Shown here in pieces: positions 27,433 to 38,095 of a stretch of 64,000 bases of DNA. The stretch's first letter is position 1. The number at the start of each line of letters is the position of its first letter. Below the pieces are notes generated by a model. The model did not search any database, had not been told where the DNA came from, and saw only the letters and a list, made by a program, of their open reading frames with translations. Source of the stretch: an uncultured Clostridia bacterium (GTDB taxonomy: Bacteria > Bacillota > Clostridia > Peptostreptococcales > Anaerovoracaceae); NCBI GenBank assembly GCA_938045615.1, contig CALIBC010000181.1, positions 62,001-126,000 of the forward strand, given 5' to 3'. The position numbers and the translations under genes are program-made.

Positions 27433-28308
27433 TCATGTACTGCCTTTGACGTTTCCACTGTTGTATATGAACATTGTTACCGATGCGACTATAATTACGG
27501 CATATCCGACAAAACTAAGTGCGTCCGGTATCTGACCCAACAATACATATGACAACACGGTCACGAATATTATCTGAGTATAGTCGTAGATGGATATCTC
27601 CCTGCCCGGCGCATACGTATATGCCATAGTTATGAAAAACTGCCCGCCCGATGCTGCGACCCCTGCCATGAAAAGAATAAGGAGTTGATGCGCACTCATC
27701 GGCTCATAATTCACCAATATATAAGGCAGAGAGACAAGGCATGAGAACCCCGAAAAGAAAAGAACAATGAATGATCCGGCAACGCCCCGCAATCCGAGCT
27801 TTCTCACATAGGTATACGCCATTCCTGCAAACAAACCGCTTGAAACACCTATGAGCGATGGGAAAGGATGCATCCCGCTTACACCCGGCTTTATCACAAA
27901 AAGCGTACCCACGAAAGCCATGAAAACGCAGGCTATCTGAAAGGGCTTCATCTTTTCTTTCAGGATAAGAAATGAGAACAAAAGGACGAAAAAAGGCGAA
28001 AGTTTGTTGAGCATGGATGCATCGCTTACGACAAGGTGATCCACCGCATAAAAATTTGCGAATATCCCCAAAGTTCCGCAGACAGAGCGCCCGATCAGAT
28101 CCCACCATTGCCCGCCGGTCGGCAACGTTACGTTTTTTCTGTCTTTCAGCAGTATCACGGTCGCTATGCAGAATGCGATAAAGTTTCTGAAGAAGGCTTT
28201 TTGCACGGTAGGCAGATCTCCGCTCATCCTTACAAGCACATTCATCAGGGCAAAGCTGAATGCCGAAACTATGATAAACCATATTCCTTTGTACTTCGAT
28301 TTCATCAT
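27433..28308 (-). CDS. EamA/DMT-family transporter
   Basis: The 291-residue protein has about ten membrane helices in two repeated EamA halves, the usual drug/metabolite transporter layout. Motifs such as AFFRNFIAFCIA and SFLILKEKMKPFQIA fit the family. The start at 28308 (MMKSKYKGIWF) has GGAG six bases upstream; the longer frame extends into the gap after hemW. The substrate is unknown; relatives export amino acids, riboflavin or other metabolites. It separates hemW from hrcA, which are often adjacent in Clostridia. Confidence 0.85.
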   Translation of the reverse strand: MMKSKYKGIWFIIVSAFSFALMNVLVRMSGDLPTVQKAFFRNFIAFCIATVILLKDRKNVTLPTGGQWWDLIGRSVCGTLGIFANFYAVDHLVVSDASMLNKLSPFFVLLFSFLILKEKMKPFQIACVFMAFVGTLFVIKPGVSGMHPFPSLIGVSSGLFAGMAYTYVRKLGLRGVAGSFIVLFFSGFSCLVSLPYILVNYEPMSAHQLLILFMAGVAASGGQFFITMAYTYAPGREISIYDYTQIIFVTVLSYVLLGQIPDALSFVGYAVIIVASVTMFIYNSGNVKGST

Positions 28309-28384
28309 GCCCATCTCCAAAATACCAACGCAGGAACGGGATTCACCAAAACGGATAATCCCTGTGGGAGCAACGTTAAAACAC

Positions 28385-29515
28385 CTACACAAACAACGCC
28401 ATTATAGAGTTGGAAACATCAAATCCCGATTCCGTTAGCTTCAGCGTATCCCCCTCCTCGACTATCTGTCCTCTCTCAAAGAAATCCCTCAGATATTTCT
28501 TCTCTTTTACGTAAACTTCCCATATATCTTTTCCAAAGCGTTTCCCAAACTCCGCCTTGGAAATTCCCTCGACTTTGCGAAGCCCCGTAAACATGAACTC
28601 GCTCACGTCGTCTTTAAACCCGTTTACGTGGTACTCACCGTACTCACCGCCAAGCTTTTCAGAAAATCTCACTCCGTCCATAAACGACGCCGCACTGTCA
28701 CCTATACCCAGATAATCGTCAAAAGACCAGTATTTCAAATTGTGCGCACACCTGAACCCCGGTTTTGCCGCGTTTGAAATCTCGTAATGCTCAAAGCCCG
28801 AGTTTTTCAACATGCTCAGGGCTGCATGGTACATCTTTCGATCGGTTTCCTCCGGCACAAAATCCAATTCTCCCGCCATATACTGCCGGTAAAAAGGCGT
28901 CCCCTCTTCGATCTGAAGTCCGTAAAATGATATATGCTCGGGGTCAAGCTCCACGGCTGTTTTCAGGGTTTTTTCCCATTTTTCCGTGCTCTGCCCGGGA
29001 ATTGCGAACATAAGATCTATGTTGACATTCCCAAACCCCGCAATTTTGGCAAGTTCAAAGCTTTCGACGGCATCCGCGCGCGTATGGCATCTGCCCAGCG
29101 ACTTCAGTATTTCATCATCAAAGGACTGGACGCCCATCGAAAGTCTGTTGATGCCGCAAGCCAAGTATTTTTCAAGTTTCTCCCGGTTCAAAGACTCCGG
29201 ATTTCCCTCTATCGTTATCTCCGCCCCGGAAGTCACGTCAAAACTCTCACCGACTGTGCCTATAATTTTTGAAATGGATTCTGCGGAAAAAATGGACGGT
29301 GTTCCTCCACCGATAAAAAGACTGTCAACGAGATATCTCTTACCGTACTTTGCTCCGTTTTCAACGATCTTTGCGATAAGACCACGCACATACGCATCTT
29401 CGGCTTGCCGAATTGCCACGCACCGTGGGGAATCAAGGGCTTTGGAATAGAATCCGCAATAGTTGCACCTTCGCCTGCAAAACGGTATGTGTATGTATAT
29501 TCCCAGTTTTTTCAT
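28385..29515 (-). CDS. hemW: Radical SAM protein HemW (haem chaperone, HemN-like)
   Basis: The 376-residue protein has the radical SAM motif [12 protein letters not shown] (CX3CX2C) at about residues 13-20, [22 protein letters not shown] and [14 protein letters not shown], all as in HemW. It binds an iron-sulfur cluster and is thought to insert haem into proteins; it is not the coproporphyrinogen dehydrogenase itself. The start overlaps the lepA stop by four bases, placing it in an operon with lepA. Confidence 0.93.
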   Translation of the reverse strand: MKKLGIYIHIPFCRRRCNYCGFYSKALDSPRCVAIRQAEDAYVRGLIAKIVENGAKYGKRYLVDSLFIGGGTPSIFSAESISKIIGTVGESFDVTSGAEITIEGNPESLNREKLEKYLACGINRLSMGVQSFDDEILKSLGRCHTRADAVESFELAKIAGFGNVNIDLMFAIPGQSTEKWEKTLKTAVELDPEHISFYGLQIEEGTPFYRQYMAGELDFVPEETDRKMYHAALSMLKNSGFEHYEISNAAKPGFRCAHNLKYWSFDDYLGIGDSAASFMDGVRFSEKLGGEYGEYHVNGFKDDVSEFMFTGLRKVEGISKAEFGKRFGKDIWEVYVKEKKYLRDFFERGQIVEEGDTLKLTESGFDVSNSIMALFV

Positions 29516-31320
29516 TTGTTGTCATCGTACTTGAGAACTGCGGTAAAGGCTTCTTGCGGAACTTCCACCTTTCCAAACTGACGCATACGTTTCTTACCCT
29601 CTTTCTGCTTTTCCAAAAGTTTCTTTTTTCGCGAAATGTCGCCGCCGTAACACTTTGCTATAACGTCCTTTCTGAATGCCCTCACAGTTTCCCTTGCGAT
29701 GACTTTCTGTCCTATCGCCGCCTGAATGGGAACTTCAAACTGATGCATCGGAATTATTGTCTTTAGTTTTTCGCACACGAATCTGCCCCTGTTATATGCG
29801 TTTGACTCATGAACGATCATTGAGAACGCATCGACTATTTCCTTATTGAGCAAAACATCAAGTTTTACAAGCGATGACTTTTCATAACGCACAAATTCAT
29901 AATCCAGAGAACCGTAACCCTTAGTCTTGGACTTTAGTGCATCGAAAAAGTCATATATCACCTCGTTGAGCGGAAGTTCATAGTGTATGTCAACGCGTTC
30001 TGTTGTTATGTAATCCATTCCGAGAAGTTTACCTCTCCGCTTCTGACAGAGTTCCATTATGGTACCCACATAATCTTTCGGAATCATTATATCAGCTTTC
30101 ACCACAGGTTCCTCAATGTGGTCTATGTCCGTCGGATCCGGCAGATTGGTCGGATTTTGAATCATCTCAACACGACCGTCGTTCAGCACCACTTTATACA
30201 CAACGCTCGGGGATGTGGTTATGACGCCAAGATTAAACTCTCTTTCCAGCCTTTCCACGATTATTTCCATGTGCAGAAGCCCCAAAAATCCGCATCGGAA
30301 GCCAAATCCCAGTGCGGTAGACGTTTCCGGTTCAAACAGGAATGCCGCATCATTGACCTGTAGTTTCTCAAGCGCATCCTTGACCGACTCATATTTTTCG
30401 CCCTCGGCCGGATATATCCCGCAGTAGACCATGGATTGTATCTTCTTGTAGCCCGGAAGTGCTTCCTGCGTGGGTTCGGCGTCAAGGGTCACGGTATCTC
30501 CCACGCGTGCGTCTTTGACCTGTTTTATCGCTGCGCAGATATAGCCCACGTCCCCTGCACGCAGCCACTTGGTAGGTACGTGACCGGGCGCCATGACACC
30601 GACTTCAGTTACCTCGTATTTCTTTCCCGTGCTCATGAGGCGTATCACATCCCCCACTTTTACCGTTCCGTCAAATATCCTCGTGTATATCACCACGCCT
30701 TTGTAGTTGTCGTATATGGAATCAAATATCAAAGCTTTCAGTCTTGTGTTTTCATCCCCTACCGGAGCGGGAATCTTTGCCACGATCTCCTCAAGCAAAT
30801 CTTCGATCCCGATGCCCTCTTTTGCGGAAACGAGCGGCGCATCCTTTGCGTCTATGCCGATCATATCCTCTATTTCCCCCTTGACCTCATCGGGTCTTGA
30901 ACTTGCGAGGTCTATCTTGTTCAGACACGGAATTATCTCCAGATCCTCATCCAAAGCCAGATACACATTTCCCATAGTCTGAGCTTCCACTCCCTGGGTC
31001 GCATCCACCACAAGCACCGCCCCCTCGCACGCCGCAAGACTCCTTGATACCTCATAGTTGAAATCCACATGCCCCGGCGTATCTATCAAGTTAAGCACAT
31101 ATTCGTCTCCGCTTTTGGCCTTATATACGAGTCTGGTGGTCTGAAGTTTGATGGTGATGCCCCTCTCCCTTTCAAGATCCATATTATCCAAAAACTGTTC
31201 CTTCATGTCCCTGTGCGCCACAAGTCCTGTGTTTTCTATTATCCTGTCGGCAAGGGTGGACTTGCCGTGATCTATATGAGCTATGATGCTGAAATTCCTT
31301 ATATACTTCTGATAATCCAT
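29512..31320 (-). CDS. lepA: Elongation factor 4 (LepA)
   Basis: The 602-residue translational GTPase has G1 [13 protein letters not shown], the switch region [10 protein letters not shown]3 DTPGHVDF and G4 NKIDLASS. The LepA-specific C-terminal domain contains [22 protein letters not shown]. It back-translocates or remodels stalled ribosomes under ionic stress. An extended -10 (TGGTATAAT) lies about 170 bp upstream. It overlaps hemW downstream. Confidence 0.97.
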   Translation of the reverse strand: MDYQKYIRNFSIIAHIDHGKSTLADRIIENTGLVAHRDMKEQFLDNMDLERERGITIKLQTTRLVYKAKSGDEYVLNLIDTPGHVDFNYEVSRSLAACEGAVLVVDATQGVEAQTMGNVYLALDEDLEIIPCLNKIDLASSRPDEVKGEIEDMIGIDAKDAPLVSAKEGIGIEDLLEEIVAKIPAPVGDENTRLKALIFDSIYDNYKGVVIYTRIFDGTVKVGDVIRLMSTGKKYEVTEVGVMAPGHVPTKWLRAGDVGYICAAIKQVKDARVGDTVTLDAEPTQEALPGYKKIQSMVYCGIYPAEGEKYESVKDALEKLQVNDAAFLFEPETSTALGFGFRCGFLGLLHMEIIVERLEREFNLGVITTSPSVVYKVVLNDGRVEMIQNPTNLPDPTDIDHIEEPVVKADIMIPKDYVGTIMELCQKRRGKLLGMDYITTERVDIHYELPLNEVIYDFFDALKSKTKGYGSLDYEFVRYEKSSLVKLDVLLNKEIVDAFSMIVHESNAYNRGRFVCEKLKTIIPMHQFEVPIQAAIGQKVIARETVRAFRKDVIAKCYGGDISRKKKLLEKQKEGKKRMRQFGKVEVPQEAFTAVLKYDDNK

Positions 31321-31488
31321 ATTTCCTCTTTCCGAATAAATTTAACGTGCGGATCCCAACAGGCGATGGATCCCTTAAAAAAGCTTTTGCGCCTACGCTT
31401 TCAAATACATTCAACCTGCTGAATTCGGCGGGCTCATACTGTGATAAATTGACCTCGGAGTCCGCACGAATCTACCGATCCGCCCTTG

Positions 31489-31497
31489 ATTATACCA
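31489..31497 (-). promoter_or_regulatory. Extended -10 promoter of lepA
   Basis: Minus-strand TGGTATAAT gives a perfect -10 with the TGN extension. No good -35 hexamer is present, which is common for extended -10 promoters. Confidence 0.55.
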
Positions 31498-31596
31498 TAA
31501 CTTCCATGATTTTCATTGATCAAATTCGGAGAAAATCCGCATGCGTGCGGCGCGCAATCCGGTGCGTCAGACCTCTTCGACAGATCAAAAATTCTA

Positions 31597-31625
31597 TGGA
31601 TTTTTCAACATATTTGATATATAAT
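31597..31625 (+). promoter_or_regulatory. Promoter of the 624-residue secreted-protein gene
   Basis: A perfect TATAAT (31620-31625) with a poor -35 (TGGATT, 17-bp spacing). It lies about 69 bp before the ATG. Confidence 0.5.
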
Positions 31626-31693
31626 GGAAAAAATCGAATGAAAAGCATGGCGGTGCATTTCCCGCTTTCACATTTCTGAGTCAGGAGGAGCTT

Positions 31694-33568
31694 ATGAGAA
31701 AAAAAACAAATGAGGATCAACTTTTTACACGCATGAGCGGTCGTATTGCGATTTTTGTCGCAATGCTTCTCATGGTCATGGGGCTTGCCGCACTGTCCGG
31801 TAAAGCCGCCCACGGGCAGAGTACAGGTCAAAACGGCAACAATGACGAGATCACCGTTTACCTAAGTGTAAGCCTTGACAGTGCTTTCAATACCGGAAAA
31901 GATCCGGGCAAAACCACGCTTGCGAGGGTTCCCGTTAAAATTTCATATATGGACCTTGCCGATTACGGTCTTGAGAAGTTCTACCGGTACGAGGCAGATA
32001 GTTTTGAGAATGGCGGCAAATACAAGAATCAAGTCATTGTGAAGAAACCCACTCTGCTGATGCTCTATATCAAAGCGCTCGGCAGCTACTATCTGGACAG
32101 AGAAATGAAAGCTTCCGACATAGGAACCGACGCACTTGCGATCGCTCCCAAAAGCGTTGCTACGAGTCTGTATTTCAGCAAACTCTGGGGGAACAATCAC
32201 AACCTCATGTATTTCGTCAACCATTCGTACCCTCTGATGCGAAAGGGATGGGGCGCCACAGCGGATTACATTCTTTTGAAGGACGGCGACGAGATAGATC
32301 TCGCAATGTTCTACGACAACGATTTTTATACGAAAGGCGCCTTCGCTTTCTTCGACAAGACTGAAAATACGATTTCCGCAGGTGGCAAACTCAAGCTGAA
32401 ACTCATGAGTACGTCAACCACTGCGGTGTCTGACGGCAGTTCTACATTCGCAAACGCCCCTATGCCGCATGAGCAGATCAAAATAAGCGAAAACTACGGT
32501 AAATCGTGGCACAGGATCGATCAATATGAAACAGACGATAGCGGTGAATTTACGGCAACTTTCAAGAAACCGGGGACATACTACATTTCCGCCGGGCCGA
32601 AATTCGAACAGCAGAAAGACTCAGCACCGTGCATAGCACCGCCTGTCTCAATCGTGAAAGTGCGACCTTATCCGGTCAGCGGCAAAAAAGAAGAAATGGA
32701 TTCCGAAGGTAATATCACCGTATCGTGGAGCAAAAGCAGCGGCGTAAAGGGATATCTGTTCTCTACGAAAAAAGCCTCGGAAACGGAATGGCACACCGAG
32801 AAGATCGACGATATCGACAAGACCGAGGCCAAGATACCCGCTCTAAAAGAAAATGAGAGTATATGCTACAGAGTTCAGACATACATGGATGACAAGTATG
32901 TTCCTATAGGAGAAGATCCCGCGAAGCTGGCATCAACCGGAGATTTTGCGCTCGATGCACCGGAGATTTCGAAAGTTCCTGCGGGCAAAAACAGCATCGC
33001 ACTCAACTGGTCACCTGTTGAAGATGCCGCCTCATACTATGTATACTATCGAATCGACGGCGCAGCGTCATGGGAATCAAAAGAAAGCACAAATACCTCC
33101 ATCAGAATAGATGGATTGGAAAGTGACAAGGCTTATAATATCAAAGTCGTTGCCCTCAAAAAAGCGGGGAAAGGTTACCTGTTATCTCCCGACAGCGCCG
33201 TAAAAACAGCGGTTACAGAAAGACCTGCGCCCCCTGTTAAACCTGGAAAACCCACCATGCCGGACAAGAATGCAAACAAAGATTCTTTTGCGCCCGACAA
33301 AACGAACACTCCTTTACCTTCGAAAAAGACCTCAAACCGCAAGTCGAAGTTCAAGGTAAAGACACGTGCGGGAAAAGGCGGAAAAATAACGCGCTCCAAA
33401 ACCGTGACATACGGTAAAAGCGTTCTGATAAAAATCAAAACCAATAAAAAATATAAGATATCAAAACTTTACATAGACGGCAAACGGGTCAAAAAGAGAA
33501 AGAAAATTAAATTCAAAAATATATCCGCCAACCATTCCGTCAGGGTGTACTTTTCAAGACGCAAATAA
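31694..33568 (+). CDS. Secreted surface protein with fibronectin-III-like domains and basic tail
   Basis: The 624-residue protein has a signal peptide (hydrophobic residues about 17-36, cleavage near KAAHG). The N-terminal domain (about 45-240) contains YFVNHSYPLMRKGWGATADYI followed by LLKDGDEIDLAMFYD. That pattern resembles the DUF4430/transcobalamin-C-like fold, though I cannot confirm it. Two fibronectin-III-like domains follow (about 325-425 and 430-520), then a Pro/Lys linker. A very basic C-terminal repeat (about 560-624, TNKKYKISKLYIDGKRVKKRKK) resembles bacterial repeat modules that follow SLH- or Listeria-type proteins. There is no LPXTG. AGGAGG precedes the ATG. Confidence 0.75.
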   Translation: MRKKTNEDQLFTRMSGRIAIFVAMLLMVMGLAALSGKAAHGQSTGQNGNNDEITVYLSVSLDSAFNTGKDPGKTTLARVPVKISYMDLADYGLEKFYRYEADSFENGGKYKNQVIVKKPTLLMLYIKALGSYYLDREMKASDIGTDALAIAPKSVATSLYFSKLWGNNHNLMYFVNHSYPLMRKGWGATADYILLKDGDEIDLAMFYDNDFYTKGAFAFFDKTENTISAGGKLKLKLMSTSTTAVSDGSSTFANAPMPHEQIKISENYGKSWHRIDQYETDDSGEFTATFKKPGTYYISAGPKFEQQKDSAPCIAPPVSIVKVRPYPVSGKKEEMDSEGNITVSWSKSSGVKGYLFSTKKASETEWHTEKIDDIDKTEAKIPALKENESICYRVQTYMDDKYVPIGEDPAKLASTGDFALDAPEISKVPAGKNSIALNWSPVEDAASYYVYYRIDGAASWESKESTNTSIRIDGLESDKAYNIKVVALKKAGKGYLLSPDSAVKTAVTERPAPPVKPGKPTMPDKNANKDSFAPDKTNTPLPSKKTSNRKSKFKVKTRAGKGGKITRSKTVTYGKSVLIKIKTNKKYKISKLYIDGKRVKKRKKIKFKNISANHSVRVYFSRRK

Positions 33569-33582
33569 GCATACGTGAAAAT

Positions 33583-33629
33583 AATAACAGCTGCACACAA
33601 CCATTTCCGGTCGATGTGCAGCTGTTATT
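33583..33629 (-). terminator. Terminator between convergent surface-protein genes
   Basis: A perfect 15-bp inverted repeat (arms 33583-33597 and 33615-33629) separates two convergent genes. A T-rich run (ATTATTTTC) follows on the minus side only, so it best serves the minus-strand gene; it may work both ways. Confidence 0.75.
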
Positions 33630-33679
33630 CCGTATGATGGAAATGCCGTACAACATAGCCTATTTATGTATTTCCAATA

Positions 33680-36600
33680 TTACTTTGCCACCTTGGAGTA
33701 CGCACCGTAAACTCTCTTTCCGTTCACTTTCCTGAAGGCTCTCACCTTGTAGTAATATTTCCTGCCCTTGATCTTCGTTTTACCTTTTCCGGTTTTGCGG
33801 TCGATGTACCTGACGATTCCGGCAGACTTCGCGCCTTTCGCGCGCCTGATCTTCGCAGTCTTTATCTTTGCATTCTTTACGCTTGCGATTCTGATATACC
33901 TGCCTTTTCTGCCCGTTCTTCTGTATACTTCATATCCGCTCGCTTCTGAAAGTCTCTTCCAACTTACGACCGCTTTCTTTCTGCCGATCTTAACCTTAAG
34001 TTTCGTGACCTTGGCGAGCTTAGTCACGGCAGGCTTTATCAGACGGTCAAGCACGGAGTTTACAGGGTTCTTCCGTGCAGTTTTATCTTTACCTGCATTA
34101 TCTCCCGCATTTGCACCGCTCTTCGCCGTAAGAACTCCATCCGCGCTCCCCTCGGTGGTTCTGACTTCAACCTTGTGTCTGCCCGTAGCCAGCGTCTTAA
34201 GATACTCGTCTTTCAGCGTTATCTCGAATGCGTCCGCAGAGGTGTCTGACGCATCGGAAATCGAATAGTCTTCTTTATCAAGTACTTCTCCGTCTATCTT
34301 GATTCTCCTGAATACATCCCTCTTCGCATTGACGAATCTGATCACGGAAGTCTTAGGATACTCAAGATGAAGCACCGGTACACTCACATCTTCAAAGACC
34401 CCAAACAATGCACTCTCCGGATCCTTGTACTCATCCGCGCTTAAGTTCGGCGGTCTTCCGCTCTCGGGTCCTATGTCGCAGTGACCGTCAAGACCGTCGC
34501 CGAAACGCCCCGAGTGTATCTTTATCTTCTTTATATCAAGATCCTTTGAGTCCGTTATGGTAAGGGTCTCCTCATCGGGATACTTGTCGACAAACCAGTT
34601 TGCCCACCATATGACATATTGCGAGTGGGTCCCCTCGGTAGCCTTTCCGTTTATGTCGGCCGTGAGGTATGTGGTGTCCGGAAATCCCGGGTTGTATATG
34701 GCGCTCAATTTAGGAACGGGAAGTTGCAGTCCCTCAAGATGCACCTTGACCTTATCGCCCTTGGCAAAGCTCTTTCCCTTTCTCGATATGTTCCGGCTCT
34801 TGACATTGATCCCCGTCGCCGCTATGACAAAGTATCTTGTGTGCTTGCCCGCCTTCATCATTATGACGTTGTTTCCCTGTTCAAGCCTGACCTTTGAGTA
34901 TTTTCCGTTCTTCTCCGCTCTTATCCAGTCGCTTTTCGGTTCTTCCCCCTCTTTCGGAACGGTGAAGAAGTCTTTGTTATTGAAGTCATCCATGGTCTTT
35001 ATCGGTCTATGATAATATACCTTGACCTCGCTTCCGTCCTCGCATGTGGGGTGCAGTGTGAACTCGGTCGAGTTTCTGATCTCTTTCTTTGTTCCATTCG
35101 GATACTCCACGGACTTTACAAAATGCACTCTGTCGTACTTTCTCAGCGGCTTTTCTCCATCCGATGTCATCCTGCTTATGTTGGGTTTTATCTTCTCACC
35201 GCTTCCATCAACATCGAATATCGCGATCCCTATCCTGTCGGGGTCGACTTCGGGGAAATACTGCAAGCTTTGATGCGTTTCGTTGAATGTTTCTTTTGTA
35301 TCCGGATTATATTTAAAAAGCATATCGGCATTAACCCCGTCTTCATAGCCTATCGCAACTATGCTCGTTCCTTTCTTCTCCGCCTTTATGTCGTTCCATT
35401 CTCTTCCCTGTCCGCCTTTCTTTTCACTTACCCCTATGCTGTCTCCGAACACCCTGTACTCCTTATCGGGCTCCATTATTGTGTTTCCCACAGTATCGCT
35501 AACACCCTGTCCGATCCTGAAGGTAAAGAAATTTATGGTCTTGCCTTTCTCAAGAGGCTGATACTGCCCCTCATCCTTGAGCGTTGTCAGCAGACCGTTT
35601 TCCACCTTCTTTCCGTGCCAGTTATAATGCAATTTACCGTCATACGGATAATATCCTTTTTCATTTTCCTTCGGTTTTTCTCCCCTTTTGGCAAAGTTTG
35701 CCGTAAACACAGGTTCTTTGATTATCTCATGATATATTGACTCTGCATATATTACCGTTTTAAGATACTTTGACGTTCTCATCTTACCCGTTTTCTTATC
35801 CAAATATCTGCCGCCTCCGGTAAGAATGAAGTGTTCATCATGCGGAAGAGACGTAAACGTCACCTCATTGAACTCATCGCTCGGGTCGGAGTCTTCTTCA
35901 CTCCAGTTCTCAATATTGTATCTATCCTTCATTTTTTCCTCGTCCATGGGTATAAACCTCTGGTATGCGGCATCGTTCTGCTGACATATTCTGAAGTTCT
36001 CAAGGTCCTTGGGGTACCTGAACTTATATGTGACCCTGTCTTTTGTACAGTATAGGTCTGCATAGGGTAAATGCCATAGTAGTCCTTCAGAAAACAGGGA
36101 AAGATTGAAACTGTCTTTCTTAAAAGACGGCATTACATAACCCTCTTTAACCGCATCTTCCCAGCCAAAACTTCCTATCCTGCACCAGTCTTCCTTCCAT
36201 ACATATGCGGGATCTTCATGTTTAACGGATATATCGTACCTGCATCCCTTCTCGTACTTGAGGATGAAGTTTTTCCGTATCTCCTTTGCCTTTACCTTTT
36301 CTCCATTCTCTTCAAATTCAGATTCGAACTTATAGTCTGTGACCTTTATTTCACGATCATCCGCATCCGTCACCTTTGCACTGCATTTGATATCGGCATC
36401 GGGATGGTCGTTATCGTATATAGCTATATTGTATACCACAAAGTGGTGGTGATTGTCGCCGTTTTCCGTGACCTTAAAGTCCGTCTCACTGTTCAACATC
36501 TCATTGCCGTCATATACTTCATTGCCGTCATATACTTTAAAGGCATATTCTCCCGGAGTCAGTTTCAGTTTCCACCGCCTTACTTCTGTTGTCGTATAAT

Positions 36601-36838
36601 CAAACTCGTTAATTTCTACTTTCCTTTCCTCCTTAGGGAGTTTCTCTGAAAATACCTTTTCCACCTCTTTTCCGTTTTTGTCAAATATCTTAAGGACTTT
36701 TGAATAAACTCCTATATCAAGCGTCACTTCATGTTCTCCGCTCTCCGCAAAAACACAATCGGCGGTGTACGCACCGCCGATTATGACCATGAGAACAAGA
36801 GCGAAGAATATCATTCTCAATGCATTCTTTCCACTCAT
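33680..36838 (-). CDS. Large secreted surface protein with C-terminal basic fibronectin-III-like module
   Basis: The 1052-residue protein has a signal peptide ending near DCVFAES. The body is beta-rich with repeated polar segments and no recognised enzyme motif. Residues about 690-790 (GDKVKVHLEGLQLPVPKLSA, IYNPGFPD, TEGTHSQYV) match a region of the 679-residue protein at 40959-42998. The last 110 residues (VVSWKRLSEASGYEVYRRTG to KYYYKVRAFRKVNGKRVYGA) form a Lys/Arg-rich fibronectin-III-like module shared with two other large proteins in this window. There is no LPXTG, so attachment may be by charge to wall polymers. It starts 38 bp after the cobalamin-riboswitch-led gene and should be cotranscribed with it. 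Confidence 0.75.
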   Translation of the reverse strand: MSGKNALRMIFFALVLMVIIGGAYTADCVFAESGEHEVTLDIGVYSKVLKIFDKNGKEVEKVFSEKLPKEERKVEINEFDYTTTEVRRWKLKLTPGEYAFKVYDGNEVYDGNEMLNSETDFKVTENGDNHHHFVVYNIAIYDNDHPDADIKCSAKVTDADDREIKVTDYKFESEFEENGEKVKAKEIRKNFILKYEKGCRYDISVKHEDPAYVWKEDWCRIGSFGWEDAVKEGYVMPSFKKDSFNLSLFSEGLLWHLPYADLYCTKDRVTYKFRYPKDLENFRICQQNDAAYQRFIPMDEEKMKDRYNIENWSEEDSDPSDEFNEVTFTSLPHDEHFILTGGGRYLDKKTGKMRTSKYLKTVIYAESIYHEIIKEPVFTANFAKRGEKPKENEKGYYPYDGKLHYNWHGKKVENGLLTTLKDEGQYQPLEKGKTINFFTFRIGQGVSDTVGNTIMEPDKEYRVFGDSIGVSEKKGGQGREWNDIKAEKKGTSIVAIGYEDGVNADMLFKYNPDTKETFNETHQSLQYFPEVDPDRIGIAIFDVDGSGEKIKPNISRMTSDGEKPLRKYDRVHFVKSVEYPNGTKKEIRNSTEFTLHPTCEDGSEVKVYYHRPIKTMDDFNNKDFFTVPKEGEEPKSDWIRAEKNGKYSKVRLEQGNNVIMMKAGKHTRYFVIAATGINVKSRNISRKGKSFAKGDKVKVHLEGLQLPVPKLSAIYNPGFPDTTYLTADINGKATEGTHSQYVIWWANWFVDKYPDEETLTITDSKDLDIKKIKIHSGRFGDGLDGHCDIGPESGRPPNLSADEYKDPESALFGVFEDVSVPVLHLEYPKTSVIRFVNAKRDVFRRIKIDGEVLDKEDYSISDASDTSADAFEITLKDEYLKTLATGRHKVEVRTTEGSADGVLTAKSGANAGDNAGKDKTARKNPVNSVLDRLIKPAVTKLAKVTKLKVKIGRKKAVVSWKRLSEASGYEVYRRTGRKGRYIRIASVKNAKIKTAKIRRAKGAKSAGIVRYIDRKTGKGKTKIKGRKYYYKVRAFRKVNGKRVYGAYSKVAK

Positions 36839-36876
36839 CTTTTTTCATCCTTTCATGGTGTTCTTCGCTATCTCCG

Positions 36877-37752
36877 TTAGAGAAGACTCGGGTTTATGTG
36901 ATCGGGCAACACATTCCATGCTCCGTACGCCCAAACCACATGGAGATTGTCCGATGCCGGAGCAATTTCCGCTCCCACCTTATTGGAATTGTTCTGCACA
37001 TTGCCGGCACTGTTATATATCCTGTAGTTCCAGCCTATATGATTTACCGTATCTTCCGTGAGTGTCATTCCTCCGACCGTGATCTTCCTGGCGTACTGGT
37101 TTATTCCGCTGCCCACAAGTTCAATATCGGCCGCACTCCCCTTTGCCGCATCAAGCGCGGACGCAAATTTAATTTCAGTTATCACCTTGTCCGGCGACAA
37201 CCTCTTCACAGTTTCTTTCTTAAGCCGCACCGTGCCCGGCTTACCCGGCGTTCCATTGTAGAAAGAAACTTTTACGTTTCTTCCAAAAATCTTCTTTTGG
37301 GAGTTCAGCACAACCCCGAGATCAAGGCTTCCGTTCCATCCTGTAGACCCAGGAATGCTGGCGTTCACCATCTTTGCTCCATACGACAGATGCTTCGGTA
37401 CTGTCACGGTTGCTTTTGCCGCATAGTTGCTTCCGTTGTTACTGATCGGAACCGCGGATGTGCTTCCTACGCTTACGCTGTCAAAAGCCTTAAACTTAAC
37501 GCTTGCCGCTTTTGTGGCGGAAAACGGTTCGGGCAAGTAGTTGGCATTCGCTCCCTGCACCATGAGTTTAACAGGATTCGGATTACCGTTTGGATTGTTC
37601 GGATTGTATGTAACAACCTTGTTAAATTCCCCCTTTTTCGGATAAGGGAGCAGGTTGACCGCAGCGTTATCCGCCGCAAAGGCGGCCGTTCCCATGCCTG
37701 CCACCAGACCCAGCGATAACATAAGTGTAACAAATTTTTTACGTAAATTCAT
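36877..37752 (-). CDS. Secreted protein, possibly with DUF4430/transcobalamin-C-like domain, under a cobalamin riboswitch
   Basis: The 291-residue protein starts at ATG 37752 (MNLRKKFVTLMLSLGLVAG) after AAAGGAG and has a clear signal peptide ending AAFAAD. The mature part is beta-rich with Asn/Gly/Pro-rich loops. Its C-terminal segment (NHIGWNYRIYNSAGNVQ and LHVVWAYGAW) resembles the end of DUF4430-type domains, which Pfam relates to the C-terminal cobalamin-binding half of transcobalamin; this match is by eye. The leader carries a cobalamin riboswitch and terminator. The 1052-residue surface protein gene follows after 38 bp. A role in capturing or sensing corrinoids at the surface is inferred. 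Confidence 0.65.
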   Translation of the reverse strand: MNLRKKFVTLMLSLGLVAGMGTAAFAADNAAVNLLPYPKKGEFNKVVTYNPNNPNGNPNPVKLMVQGANANYLPEPFSATKAASVKFKAFDSVSVGSTSAVPISNNGSNYAAKATVTVPKHLSYGAKMVNASIPGSTGWNGSLDLGVVLNSQKKIFGRNVKVSFYNGTPGKPGTVRLKKETVKRLSPDKVITEIKFASALDAAKGSAADIELVGSGINQYARKITVGGMTLTEDTVNHIGWNYRIYNSAGNVQNNSNKVGAEIAPASDNLHVVWAYGAWNVLPDHINPSLL

Positions 37753-37816
37753 GATTTTTTCTCCTTTCTTTACGCTATTGCCACTTGCAAATACCTGCGA
37801 TTGCGAGCACACAAAA

Positions 37817-37852
37817 ACGCTCTTCCTCACCGGAGAAAAGTGATGCGAGCGT
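37817..37852 (-). terminator. Riboswitch expression-platform terminator
   Basis: Minus-strand ACGCTC/GAGCGT (37847-37852 and 37817-37822) with an inner TCAC/GTGA pairing is followed by TTTTTG. It lies between the aptamer-like sequence and the ribosome binding site of the secreted-protein gene. Confidence 0.75.
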
Positions 37853-37919
37853 CAATCTTAGATGCCACCGTACGCAATACAACATTCGGCACCGCCATGT
37901 GCATATAACCGTCATGACC

Positions 37920-38095
37920 ATGCATCATACCATACACGAATACGTAGGTTCCTGAATAAGTCTCCTGACTATGCTTCCCCGTGTGACTCACCTTCTCACC
38001 GAAACTCATGTCCCGACAATGGCATATCAAACCACACTCCGCAATACAGTTGGCCGCAGCCAGCGCACTCGCAAGAAGACCCTATCCTCCTTGCT
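37920..38095 (-). ncRNA. Cobalamin riboswitch (divergent)
   Basis: Reading the minus strand, the core elements occur in the expected order: GGGTCTTCTTGCGAGTGCG in place of GGGAA-N-GGTG; CGGCCAACTGTA in place of CCGCAACTGT; GCCATTG; GGGGAAGCAT; and the B12-box-like AGTCAGGAGAC. Several positions deviate from consensus, so it is weaker than the copy at 58.6 kb. It is followed by a convincing terminator. A possible -10 (TAGAAT, 38118-38123) lies upstream. Boundaries are approximate. Confidence 0.65.

Larger units (their letters stand above)
31321..31693. other. 373-bp divergent intergenic region between lepA and a surface-protein gene
   Basis: It contains the lepA leader, an extended -10 promoter for lepA (31489-31494) and a plus-strand promoter (31597-31625) for the secreted-protein gene. 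No further gene, riboswitch or repeat was recognised. Confidence 0.6.

Noticed and set aside
34557..35740. Long plus-strand ORFs opposite the 1052-residue surface protein
   Set aside because: The minus-strand frame has a signal peptide and homology to other genes in the window; the plus-strand ones have neither.
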